Assembly (NCBI GenBank): GCA_037349315.1
Contig: JBAIAC010000006.1
Coordinates: 55,176,501 to 55,240,500 of the forward strand
DNA from: Chelydra serpentina
Taxonomy: Eukaryota > Chordata > Testudines > Chelydridae
Length of the DNA stretch: 64,000 nt
Direction of reading: 5' to 3'
Part shown: one piece after another, positions 1 through 10,805 of the stretch
Layout: every line of letters starts with the position of its first letter
Position numbering within the stretch: the first letter of the stretch is position 1
The notes under the pieces: generated by a model
The model's input: only the letters and a program-made list of their open reading frames with translations
Told to the model about the DNA's origin: nothing
Databases searched by the model: none
Translations under genes and position numbers: made by a program

Positions 1-594
1 GCAATGAAATTTGAATCTCAAGGCTGCTTTCAGGTATAATGTATAGGGAAAAAGTAGGAAATAGGATAGTCTTTGGGTAGATGCATTCTGGTAGTTGGAG
101 TCCAAGAGTATCCTGATTTGAATAGCTAGGTGTATTCACTGGGCTTGATTCTGTTCTCACTTACACCAGTGTAAATCAGGAATAACTCTATAGATATCAA
201 CGGAATAACACCAATGGAAGGATCAAAGTCTACTGTGTCTTGCATCTTGAGATAAACTCTGAATACTAGAACCCGGGGATATTGTTGTACTGTGGCTGTG
301 TTGTTTTCCTACCATTGCAGGAGTATTGGCTGAAATATCCCTACTTGGCTGCTGGAGGGGGTCCCACCACTTTATATGATAAACTCTGTCTAGTTTTCCA
401 GTAACCTAATTGACTTATAGTTTGTCTGCTTCGTTGTAACTCTGGACTATGCTGTTTGGATCTCAGGCTCTTCCTGCTCCTCTTATGGCTTCTTCACTCA
501 GATACCTCAGTATTATACATCATCTCCTCACCCCACCCAGTCAGTTTTATACAATCCAGGATATCTACTTAGACACATTTCAGTGAATATGTCA
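1..594. other. No gene seen; one short repeat-like motif
   Basis: No convincing coding frame is present. Around 146-220 there is a motif of the type 'gattctg..ctcac..ttacaccagtgtaaat' that resembles one arm of the short palindromic repeats found elsewhere in the window (for example 5835-5928 and 50342-50456). The opposite arm is not clear here, so this is at most a half copy. Confidence 0.4.
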
Positions 595-601
595 CTTCTT
601 A

Positions 602-761
602 ACTGTTGTTTGTAGTGTAGTAGCCATGTTAGTCCAAAGATATTAGAGACATATGGTGGCTGAGGGAATACCTTTTATTGGACCAACTTCTGCTGGTGAA
701 AGAGACAAGCTTTTGAGCTCACACAGCTCTTCTTCAAGACCTGAAGTTGGTCCAATAAAAG
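602..761 (+). mobile_element. Penelope-like terminal hairpin fragment
   Basis: The sequence opens with a 'gtagccatgttagtcc' stretch like the terminal segment of the Penelope insertion at 52957-53603. It contains an exact 19-bp inverted repeat: CTTTTATTGGACCAACTTC at 672-690 and its complement at 743-761, separated by 52 bp. The flanks carry TTCTTAA at 595-601 and 762-768, a candidate 7-bp target-site duplication. The copy at 40275-40485 has the same arms and spacer. Penelope elements are known to carry inverted terminal copies, which would explain the hairpin. No protein is encoded; the small frames over it are chance. Confidence 0.6.
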
Positions 762-768
762 TTCTTAA

Positions 769-2289
769 TTGCACAGATGTATGGCCATCATGCAAGACAC
801 TAGAAAATATCTTATGGATAGCAGTCCCACGCTGGTATGTTGTGGATGTCTTTTCCAGGTAGAGACAAAGGAAATATATATTTGATTTTCTAACCAGCAT
901 GGTCTTCAGGCAAAGACAGTAAAGATCAATTTTTACATATCAGGTCAACAAAGATATCAAGCAAACAAGTGGGGGAGGGGAGAGCCTGAATCTACACCCA
1001 GCAGGAGAGAGAAGCTTGGTCTGGGTTTTACTTTTTAAAGAATAAATTGAAAAGATTTACTAGTCTAGTAATAGTTGTAAGAAGATACTGCTTCCCCACA
1101 ATAAAGGTTATTGAGAGAAACTGAGTGTTTCAATAATTCAGCCTAAAAATCACAGATTTTGTGGTCAAGAGAATTGACAGCTTTTTAGACAAAACAGAGA
1201 AAGAAACTTTGAATTGGCTTGTAAACTAAAGATTTCATCACTATTTGAACTGGTTAAAGTGGCATAAGTTTGCAGCACTAATGAAATTCCAGAGAAATTA
1301 GAATCACATCAAAATGATTACTTGCATATTTTGTTTTTTGTTTAATGTGAGATAGTCTTGCATGTGTGATGATATTCCTTGGCTATGCTTATCACCTGGG
1401 CCAGGTAATTTTGATCTGAATTGATATTCTTTTAAATAACTTTATAATTGTCAGGTTCAAAATTCCACTGGCATATAAACTTGACTGGAAGGATCTATAT
1501 TTAAGGATCCATTGTTCAAAAACACCTACCCAGGCTAATATAGAAATAGGATAAAAATTTGCTTTTGTAACAAGATTGTGATAGATCTTGAATTAACTGA
1601 ACTGATTTATAATTTCTGGAAAATTGTAGTATCCTATGTAGAGTTTAATGTTTGTCACTGTGGATACGATCATCTAACCATCTTTATTTTGCTTTCTGTA
1701 ATTTCTTATTTGCTCACAAAGCTATGTTGACTAATAAAGCTAATAAATGTATAATACTTTTCCAGTCTTTACCTTAGCTAAGTAACACGGATCCAAAGAA
1801 CCTAGAAGTGGTAACTGGTTAATTCAATTATTTAACTAATCTTTCTCACAATAGGTAACTCATACTGTACAAACAGTATATCTTAGTGTACAGTTGACAT
1901 ATTTTTTGAGAATAGCAAAAAAGTCTCTTTACCCAAGTGCCTTATCAATTTATAAATAATTATGAATAAATATGTATTGCCAGTTGTGTATTGAAGCTAT
2001 TAGTGTCTTCTGTTGAATTCCAATAAACTGCTCCACTGAACCATGCACTGTACTCTTCAAGTTTATAAAATGTTACAGTATGGATATTTTTGTTTCCTCT
2101 GAAGACATTATTACTAATGCTAGTGTGTCTGATGTGAAATTATACAGGGCTTTGTTAATGCTCCCCCTGACTGCACCCAAACAGATAATTTTCACAGGAA
2201 GAAACTTGTTAGAAGAAAGCACAAAGGCAAAGCCACATCGGTTGCTTTTTAAAAATCCTGTTGCCCCTTTTTGACCCGAACAGCTAAGC
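769..2289. other. AT-rich DNA, no gene or clear repeat
   Basis: No long open frame, RNA gene or recognisable repeat was seen in this 1.5 kb stretch. It is AT-rich with scattered short A and T runs. It may be intergenic or deep intronic. Confidence 0.5.
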
Positions 2290-2690
2290 AAATTTGAAAG
2301 TAGAAATTGACGGAGTCTGGTATTTTCTTGGATGCAATCTTCTTTATTTGTACAAAGAATGTACAAAGTCCTGCTTCTCCCAACACAGGAGGAATGTAAA
2401 ACAAAATGACATTTATTCCACACTGGGTATCTTTAATAAGAATAAAAAGAGCAGTTTCTTACCTGACAGGCTAAGCCTTTTTAGCCAACAGGAGACCCAA
2501 AATCTCTCTCTCTAGCTTTTTCCAGGTCACATCATGCTTCCAATGCTCCTAGCTGGCTTTCTTCCTGCCTCGTGGAACCACATATACATACACAACCACA
2601 CACAGTGTGGAACCCACCCACCAAGTGCTAAATTCTAGGCAGACTTTATTAAGTTTGTGTGGCCACCTAAGTGTTTCTTACAACTATCTT
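2290..2690. repeat. Unclassified interspersed repeat, possibly an antisense LTR fragment
   Basis: This moderate-GC block contains T-rich 'ctttattt' tracts, a CT microsatellite-like run near 2505 and several 'aggagaccca' and 'cctagctggctt' segments that look like reptile retroelement sequence. A 42-bp block at 2393-2434 recurs in inverted orientation at 5603-5644 with one mismatch. No terminal repeats or target duplication were found, so class and limits are uncertain. Confidence 0.4.
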
Positions 2691-2699
2691 ACATGAAGA

Positions 2700-4141
2700 C
2701 TATGTTCACACCCAGTCTCAAAGAGGCTTATGATCCATGCAGTCACCAGTAGCTCTCAGCATACCCCTTCTGCCCTTAGCTTTGCCCATCATCCTAATGG
2801 CACCCAAAATGGTGATGTCCTGTATGACCCATCCCAAACAGATGTAAGCAGAGTCAGGATGAGCTCTACCCTGACATCTGGTGTTGAGTTGTGGAAAGGG
2901 ATGTCAGGGGCTAATCTTGTTTGCATGGACACACCCACCCTGCAAAGCATGATGGACCACTTGCCCAAATGGTCACTTTGGCTGCTGTGGGAGCCCCAGT
3001 TTCTCTGTTATTGGGGCAGGAAGAATAAAGTGTTGTTACCCTGATTATGAGAATCAAGGACAGTGGGCTTTTGTTATGATGAAGGGACTCGCCATTAGCT
3101 AAGCAGCACTTGCTAGGCGAGGGACATGGATTCCAAAACCCAGTGAATTGAGAGAGGCTGGGGGTAGATATTTGTATCTGGTGGCATGGGCCTCTTCTGA
3201 GGGCCCTAAATGTCAATTGCACCTTCTTCTCTTTCTCTCCACTGTGGAATATCAGAGCTAATTTTGAGTTCCTTAGGAGTCTAATCACAGGCTGCTGAGT
3301 TGGAATCACTCTGGGCTAAGTGTGCAAATGAGCATGAAGGCTCCCTTCACTACAAGCTGAAATCACTAAAAAGCTGAAATTGTTATGAGCTGAAATCACT
3401 GAGCACTGTGTTAAGTAGTGGGGGAGCTGGAAGATATATTGCTGAGCGGCTGGCGGAGCGGAGCTGCTGATGGAGCAGAGCAGTTGGCGAGACAGCCGGA
3501 GTGGCTTGCAGGCCAGCTGACGGAGCGGAGCTGCTGGCGGAGCGGAGCAGTTGGTGGGACAGCCGGAGCGGCTTGCGGGATGGCTGAGCGGAGTGACTCG
3601 TGGGATGGCTGGTGGAGCAGAGCCGAGCGAAGCCCCACGAAGGGACGGGGCAGTCAGCTTCGAGGCACGTAAGGTGCCCCTTACCTCTCCCCTCCCCATT
3701 TCTACCCAGACTGCGGGGGTGTAACACTCTGCAGATGAACTTTTGAACTCTGGGTCTGGACTTTTGGGTTGTTGGACTTTTGGGACTTTGGGTGATTTTT
3801 GGGGTTGCTGGACTCAAGAACCAAAGGGAAAGGACATGGCCAATTTGCTGGGGTGGGTCGTTGCTCACAGTTTGGTTTACAAATCCTAGATGTGGTGTTT
3901 CCCCAGCAAAATGCCGCATTGTTTCTCTCTGTCATTAAAAGGTTTTTCTACACTCAGACTCTGTGCTTGTGAGAGGGGAAGTACTGCCTCTTAGAGGCGC
4001 CCGGGGGGGGGTGTGATATATATTTGTCCCAGGTCACTGGGTGGGGGCTCGAGCTGGTTTTGCATTGTGTTATTGGAATGGAACCCCAGATACGGAACCC
4101 GGCCCTTGTTGCTGCCGACTCTGACTGGCAGAAGGGTTACA
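2700..4141 (+). mobile_element. LTR-like retroelement sequence with GC-rich tandem array
   Basis: The region has the base composition and signals of a reptile endogenous-retrovirus LTR on the plus strand. There is an AATAAA at 3024-3029, a GC-rich array of two units of about 67 bp at roughly 3453-3590, a thymine- and guanine-rich segment at 3740-3810, and an ATTAAA-type signal near 3932 followed by a short GC-rich segment. It closes with 'gcagaagggttaca' at 4141, a plausible U5 end in CA. The 5' boundary is not resolved and two elements may be fused. Frames of 127 and 178 codons on the minus strand over 3316-3919 follow the tandem array and are not treated as genes. Confidence 0.5.
3453..3590. 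repeat. Two-copy GC-rich tandem repeat, period about 67 bp
   Basis: Two successive units read 'gcggagcggagctgctg', then 'gagcagttgg', then 'gacagccggag', then 'ggcttgc'. The units differ at scattered positions. The array lies in the probable U3 part of the LTR-like region. Confidence 0.65.
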
Positions 4142-5602
4142 CAAAAAATAAACAATTTAACAAACTAAAAATGAAACAAGGTTTCTACATATGTACAGTG
4201 TCTGTCAAGATGCCTTCACATCACCAAAACAAATAAATGTTTATTCCCATTCAAACCCCTGTGGCATTTTTCGCTCCTTGATGGACTTTCTTTCCACCCA
4301 GGGAGGGGCAACTTTCAGTCAGTCCCTGACGAACTCCTATTAGTTCTGTGGAATTTGCTGCCTTAGGCAGACCCTGCTCATTTTGTTTGAATGGGAGATT
4401 CACCGTTGTAACTTTCTCAGATTCATTTTCCACAGCTACAGTCTCTGATTTAGGGAGGGGGCAAGCCATGCTGAAATGCTGTCCCCCAAACTGTAAGCAC
4501 TAGCATCTGTGTCCAATAGGAAAGGGATTTTGAAACAAAGACAGGAGAAGTCACAACAGCCTTTTTCAACTCTAAAAATGCTAAATCACACCTTGTTGAC
4601 CACTGAAATAGTTTCTAATATTTTGGTTTATACCCCTATGATCACGTACTCTATAGCTGGAATAGATACAAGTCTTTTTAAATTAACTTCTTAAGGTGAT
4701 GTGTGCTGCATATCACAGTTTATTTATTTTTCCCCATGCACTGTGTTTAATTCAAGGTGGTAATGCCAATCCCTAGCTTCATTTTGTGCTTTACAATATA
4801 TCAGAAGCAACATACATTTGCTGTCGCCATTGTGTAATCAGAGCAGCCATTTATTTTAATTATCTTTTGTTCCTCAACACACTGTTGTCCGATCTTGGTT
4901 TGAGCCTCTTGGTGCTAGTGTATTACAAATAATAATTAACAATCATATTGTTAATTGATTATTAATGCAGTCCCATGATAAGGTTGTCTGTTAGGCTGGT
5001 TCTGAGGTACTCTGCATTCTGACCCTTCAAGTCCACTTACTTAAAGACGATGGCTAATATTTCTCAACTGGAGTCTAATGACATCTTTGCAGACAAGGAA
5101 TGTGAAATTATCATGGCACATGTTTCCATTATACTCTTCAGTTTCTGTGGTTTACCATATCATCAGATTAAAAATGAATCAGGCTAAAATCTGATACTCA
5201 ATTAGTTAACCCCAATGCAGATTTATTTTTCTAAGCCAGTTAAGTTCTTTTTATAGCAGTATACAATAGTGCTAAAGAGTAAATAGTGCTCTTACTGCTT
5301 AGTGTCATTTAACATTTCCATTATACACTCTATCCAGGTATTAAAGCAAAGAGGAAGAGGAAGCTGTCAGGACACTAGCTAATGAGGAGGGAGAGCTTCA
5401 GAGACTGTTTCCTGAAGCCAGGGGGAGATGGAGGAGCAATCCCTCTGCTTTGGCAGAAGAGAGGAAGCTTTTTTCCCCTTTACTTTAACACCTGACCTCA
5501 TATTTTTTAAGCACATTGCATGGAGGATTTAGCCGCATGATTCCCTTTAATGTTAATGACAGGCACATGGATTAACCATAGCATGGAAAAAGGTATTGCT
5601 AG
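4142..5602. other. No gene seen; AT-rich hairpin near 4934-4956
   Basis: No coding frame or repeat family was recognised. A perfect 10-bp inverted repeat, AATTAACAAT at 4934-4943 and its complement at 4947-4956, sits in an AT-rich patch with several TAAT cores of the kind bound by homeodomain proteins. This might mark conserved regulatory DNA, but only a comparison with other genomes could show it. 5350-5470 is purine-rich. Confidence 0.4.
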
Positions 5603-5644
5603 AAAGATACCCAATGTGGAATAAATGTCATTTTGTTTTACATT
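5603..5644 (-). repeat. 42-bp inverted copy of the block at 2393-2434
   Basis: This block is the reverse complement of 2393-2434 with one mismatch. Similarity stops sharply on both sides. It is therefore a short copied segment and not a whole repeat. Confidence 0.8.
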
Positions 5645-5834
5645 TTCTTGAAATGCCTCACAAGCCCTATACTGAAAATGTACATTAGTTACATGCAGTG
5701 TTACCATTGCATACACACAATTTAGCTTATGTTATCAGTACTAGCAGTTTCTGGTCTCCATGTAAACGAAGTTTTCTTATGTGACATGGCATACACAATT
5801 ATGCATGATGCTGTGCCAAACTAGAAGCAAATAT

Positions 5835-5928
5835 ATGGCCTGATTCTGTTCTCACCCTTGTTTTACTCTGGTGACATCAGTGGAACAACACCTAATTTAC
5901 ACAAATTTATATGGAGAATCAGGCCCAT
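5835..5928. repeat. Short imperfect palindromic interspersed repeat
   Basis: The left end 'atggcctgattctg' pairs with the right end 'gagaatcaggcccat'. It belongs to a set of 65-115-bp hairpin repeats in this window that share gatt-ctg ends and a centre often resembling 'cactgaagtcaatgg'. Confidence 0.6.
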
Positions 5929-6980
5929 AGTAAAGTACTTTAAAATTATTGGAACAAAAGTGCACATCTTTCAGCTCAGATTTTAGATTTTGTACACCTT
6001 AGACTAATAAATGTACCAATTTCCTATTTTAATGAACTCTGATGCTAAAGACAGAAATGTTATTTTGTTCAACGATAGCTGCTCATGCTGAAACCACTCG
6101 TGTGTGTTTCAAATTTGGTAGCATGGAAGGTGTAATAAAAGATGGATTCATTTTTATTTGGATGTACTATATTCCATTTTTACCCTATCCCAAGTTAATC
6201 ACATATATTTCAAATCTGAGGAATATTAATGGATGATTTATACGCAGGTAACATTATGAAGTAAACAAATGAGATGGGAAAAGGCCTATTAAATCATCCA
6301 CTCCATTTCCCTGCAAATGCAAGATTGTTCTGTACAGTACGCTTTCTACTGTTTTGTCCAGTCTGCTGCTTAAAGTCACAAGCAATGGAACTTCCACTGC
6401 TAGTTTGTGAAGGACTCCTGAGACGAATATTTTCCACTAACAAGTATGCCTTGTTAAAGTTTCTTTATTTAACCCTATTATGCCTACTAAGAGGAGATGA
6501 TTAAAATCAGAAATTCCATCCTGCTAGAAATTCCAACATCTCAACATTTTTTTGTGTCCCAAATTGGGCAAAATTTTGAAATAAACGTTTTCTGTGTGGA
6601 TTGAAAAGCTCTGAAAATTTTTGATTCAGAAATGTCAACGTTTTGTCTTGACATTTGTAACAAAATATTGCAACATTCACTAATTGAAATGTTTCATTTG
6701 GGTTTGTAAAACTGAATCGGAACATTTTGTTTCAGCTCAGTTCAGTATTGAACTGTGTCTGTCCAAGCTGCCTCTGTGCCTCATGCACTCAATTGTAGGA
6801 TTACCAGGAGAGTTGTGACCTGCAATGGCTGTGCCATGATGTCCTTCCTTGTCAGAAACCAGGATGAATGTTCTCTGTCTGAAGTGCAAGCCAGTGGCTG
6901 TGCAGGAAAAATAGTTTTGTGATATGCAAGGACAAGTGTAGACACTGCAGAGCATCAGAGACACTGAGGAGTTTATGGAC
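5929..6980. other. No gene or classified repeat seen
   Basis: AT-rich sequence without a long frame. Between about 6530 and 6740 there is a run of 'aaattttga' and 'aacattttg' words that looks internally repetitive but could not be assigned. Confidence 0.4.
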
Positions 6981-6984
6981 AGCC

Positions 6985-7238
6985 ATGGTATGTCTACACT
7001 TGGAGCTGGAAGTGTGATTTCCATCTCTGATCAAGCTAGCACACTAAAAGTAGACTGTATCTGCAGTAGTGCAAGCGGCGACTTCCCACAGCTCCCATTA
7101 GCTGGGAACGGTGAACTGCAGCCCCTGGGAGCTGTGCCTGTGGACGGTCGTTGTAAACTAACTGTCTTGCGGCCTGCTAGCCGATTATCCTGGCAGGCCA
7201 CGTGCGGCCGGCAGACCACAGGTTGCCCACCATTGTTC
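6985..7238. mobile_element. MITE fragment joined to a hAT-like fragment
   Basis: The left part (6985-7070) starts 'ggtatgtctacacttgg', the type of end seen in a common reptile MITE. The right part (about 7070-7238) is GC-rich, contains a 'cccacagctcccatt' segment, and ends 'ggttgcccaccattg', close to the complement of the hAT-type end CAGTGGTGGGCAACC. Neither piece has a matching opposite end, so both look truncated. Confidence 0.5.
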
Positions 7239-7638
7239 TACGGGGAGAGGGAGCTGAACAGTTTGGATGGCTTCCATTTCATTAGCTGGGGAACTAATCT
7301 TTTCAGAGACAGATGAATAATGGCATGGGCATTAAATTAAAACAAAAGGCAGGTGTGACACTTGACGGAAAAGGGTTAAGCATCCTGCAGGATAAATTCA
7401 ACTCTTAAAAACATATGGGTAGATAATGTTCGTGTTTTTGTGTATTTACATATATATTGGTGGAGGTCAACAATATAATCAAATAGTCCCTGTCTATGCT
7501 GTATTCTGTTAATTCAGAGATCAAAAGAATATATTAACATTTAAATGAAATGTAAACATAGGATATCGCTGTATTCATCTCTCTTTGAAATTTATAGAAA
7601 ATCATCTGGGAATGGTGGAAAAACAGGCAATTGCCTTA
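7239..7638. other. No gene or repeat seen
   Basis: About 400 bp of AT-rich sequence between the hAT-like fragment and the next LTR-like element. Nothing can be supported here. Confidence 0.4.
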
Positions 7639-8424
7639 TGTTAACCTTTGTGGATAGTTACCGGAGATGCTTAGGAAATGGGTCCACTTCAAAGTCCCCA
7701 TGAGTACCTATTGTTTGCCAAAGGACTCCAAGCTGTCACAAGAAGGCCTGGAACTGTATAAGGATGCTTGTGTCCCCATCTTTTTCATCTCAGAGCTGCT
7801 TGAGGCTTCATGCAGGGAAAGCCTAAGCCATAACGACTGGGATCCCACTCCTGCCTGGACCGCCCTGAATATAAATATTGGACTATAACCTATGAACTAT
7901 TTCTGAAAGTACTCTTTGCATCTACAAAGCTCACCATCTCTGCTATGAATCTGAAACTCAAGATTGTACTAATGTCTGTATGTATATTGATCTTTTAACC
8001 ATACACTCTCTCTTTTATTTTTTAATAAATTTTAGTTTAGTTAATAAGAATTGGCTGTAAGCATGTCTTTGGGTAAGATCTGGAATATTCATTAACCTGG
8101 GAGGTAATGTGTGCAATCTTTTGGGATTGGCAGAATTTATTTATATGATGAATAAGATTTTCAGTAATCCTCATCATATTTGACTTGGATGTCTGACGGG
8201 AGGCCCGAGGCTGGATTACTTTAAGGGAACTGAGTTGTTGGCTTCTGGGTAATGAGTGAGGTACTACAGAAGCCGTTTTGTGCTGGCTTGGAAAGTATTG
8301 AAATATCCAATTCTAGAATATCCAAGTATTGGAATTCCACTAGCTTTGGGGATTGTCTGCCCCGTTCTTTGCAGTTCACCCTAATTGAGTGACCTCAGTT
8401 GGCTCCCCTGGGACTCCGGTCACA
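7639..8424 (+). mobile_element. Probable LTR (retroviral type), plus strand
   Basis: The block begins TGTTAACC and ends GGTCACA, so it fits the TG..CA rule. It carries an AATAAA signal at 8024-8029 in a T-rich tract, followed by a region ending in 'gttctttgcagttcaccc'. No exact target duplication was found, and no primer-binding site follows, so it may be a solo or partial LTR. The 73-codon frame at 7667-7888 lies inside it and is taken as non-genic. Confidence 0.5.
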
Positions 8425-8679
8425 GGGTTTAAAGAGGGGACAAACAAGCACTCATTTAACACAAAATCAGGATATTGAGATTTTTTAATTGTCTATACAC
8501 CAATGCTAAAAGCATGGGTGATAAACAAGATGAATTGGAATTGCTCATTTATGAGTATTAATACCAAATTTGGTGGGACAATTTGCGTGATTGGAAATGT
8601 TAAAATCAATAGTTAGGATGTATTTAAGAAGGACTGAGTGTGCAAAGGGAGAGAGAGAGTGGCATTACTTGTTTCTGAG

Positions 8680-10440
8680 TCACTGACAACTTGGAAACAA
8701 ATGATCATGAATGCTTATGGGTCAATATCCTAACAAATAATGCACATGATAATATAGTTTATATTAGTCACTATCAACTTCCCCTTTTTGCCATTTATAA
8801 TAAATATAATATAAATCTATACAATAAATGGTATACAGGAAATGTTGATAGCAAACAATATAAACTAGAAGCTAAGAATTTTAGAAAATTCATAAGGGAA
8901 GCCAAAGGTCACAAGAACAAATCTATGGCCAGAAGAATTAAGGAAAACAAAATAGAGATTTTTAAGTATAACAGGAACAGAAAAAAATCTTAACAATTGC
9001 ACTTGTCAATTATTAGATGCAAATGGTAGAATTATCAGTAATGCAGAAAAGGTTAAGAGTTAAGAAATGTTCAATGAAAATGTCTGTTCTATATCTGGGA
9101 AAAAGTCAGATCATGCATCTAAAATCAGACAATGATGATGAAATACTTTCCATTCCAACATTAACTCAGGATGATGTTAAAATTAGATACGTTAAAATCG
9201 TTATTGGATAAGTTGCATCCAAGAGTTTTAAAAGAAATGGCAAAAGAGCTTTCTGGATCATTAGTGTTCATTTTCAATAACTCTTGGAACACGGGGGAAG
9301 TTCTAGAGGACAGCGGAAGAAAGTTAGTGATATGCCAGTATTTTAAAGGATAAATGAAATGATCTGAGTAATTATAGGTTTGTCAGCCTGACACCAATCC
9401 CAGGCAAAATAATATAATGGCAGATATGGGACTCTATTAATAAAGAATTAAATGAGGGCAATATGAATAACACCAATCAACATAGGTTTATAGAAAACAG
9501 ATCCTGTCAAACTAACTTGATATTTTCTTTTTGATGAGATTATCAGTTTGGTTGCTAAAAGTAACAGTATTGATGTAATATATTTAGACTTCTGTAAAGC
9601 ATTTGACTTGGTAATGCATGACATTTTGATTAAAAACTAGAACGATATAAGATTAACACTGCATACATTAAATGGATTAAAAACTGGCGGACAGGTCTCT
9701 AAAGTAATGCCAACTGGGAAACCATCATTGTTAGTGTATATATTTCTAATGGGGACCCACAAGGACTGGTTCTTGGCTCTATTCTATTTAACAATTTTAT
9801 CAGTGACCTGAAAGAAAACAAAATCATTACTCATAAAGTTTGCAGATGTCATAAGGATTACGGGAGTTGTAAATAAAGAGCAGGTCACTGATTGGTTTAT
9901 ATCAGTGTTTCTTGGTAAACTGGGTGCAAGCGTATGTGTTTCAATTTGATCAAATGTGAAATCATACATCTAAAACAAAGAATGTAGCCCATACTTACAG
10001 GAAAGGGACTCTCTCTGGGAAAGCAGCGACTCTGAAGAAGACTTAGGGGTCATAGTGGATAATCAGCTGAACATGAACTCTCAGAACAATGCTGTAGTCA
10101 AAAGGGCTAATAAGGCCCTTGAATATGTAGAAAGGGGAATATCAGGTAAGAATAGAGAGGTTATTTTATCTCTGTATTTGGCACTGTGTGACCACTGCTC
10201 CAATACTATGTTGAGTTCTCATATACAAAAGTAAAGCAGGATGTTGAAAAACTGGAGAGGGTTCAGAGAAGATCTACAAGAATGACTAAAGGATTGGAAA
10301 ACATGTCTTATAAGCTATGTTTACACTATGAGCTAGGGGTGTGATTCCCCTGCTCATGTACATATGCTCGTGCTAGCTCCCCTTGAGAAAACTGGAAATC
10401 TTTTAATCGAAACTGGATGTTTTTCTAAAAGATATGGTAA
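8680..10440 (+). pseudogene. Degenerate CR1-clade LINE, reverse transcriptase region
   Basis: This is the remains of the second open reading frame of a CR1-type non-LTR retrotransposon, which would encode an endonuclease and reverse transcriptase for target-primed reverse transcription. The 5' part reads METNDHE, then a basic helix with KFIREAKGHKNKS and ARRIKENK. Further on, the LDFCKAFD reverse-transcriptase block is at 9583-9609, and the usual FADD box has become FADV at about 9838-9849, losing one catalytic aspartate. Stops and frameshifts break the frame throughout. Near 10317-10382 a 'gtttacactatgagctag' MITE-like piece interrupts the element; the CR1 C-terminal segment 'ctggatgtttttctaaaag' resumes afterwards. 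The copy is old and inactive. Confidence 0.85.
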
Positions 10441-10479
10441 GCCTAACTTCAGTACCAGGCAAATTTCCTGAAACTAAGA

Positions 10480-10720
10480 CCTTGTTTACACTAGACTTTA
10501 CTTCAGTATAACTTATATCACTCAGGGGTATATCCACACCTCTGACCGACATAAATTATACCAACCTAAGCACTGGTGTTGACAGCACTAGGTCAGCAGG
10601 AGAGGCTTTCATGGGAGGTGGAGTAATTAAGCCAACAGGAGAATTCTCTCTTCTATCAGCTTAGAGCATCTTCACCAGATGCTGTAGTATAGTGCTTCTA
10701 GTGGAGATGTAGCCTAAGTG
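10480..10720. mobile_element. MITE-like element with 'gtttacactaga' end
   Basis: The left end 'ccttgtttacactagac' and the right end 'tagtggagatgtagcctaag' are imperfect inverted matches (compare 'ctaggctacatctccacta'). The interior is non-coding. The end type matches the outer MITE at 33208-33623 and the small one at 17727-17825. Confidence 0.55.
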
Positions 10721-10724
10721 AGGA

Positions 10725-10805
10725 ACAGAATTATCAGAGACATAGATGAACACAATATGTTAGGGAAGAGTCCACATGGATTTTGTAAAAGGGAAATCAT
10801 GCCTG
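10725..10805 (+). pseudogene. Short CR1-like LINE fragment
   Basis: 'ttatcagagacatagatgaa' followed by 'ggattttgtaaaagggaaat' matches a segment of CR1-type reverse transcriptase (FCKGKSCL-like). It is cut off at about 10805, where gypsy-derived sequence begins on the other strand. Confidence 0.5.

Noticed and set aside
3316..3919. Minus-strand frames of 127 and 178 codons rich in serine, alanine and proline
   Set aside because: They come from the GC-rich tandem repeat in LTR-like DNA and match no known protein type.
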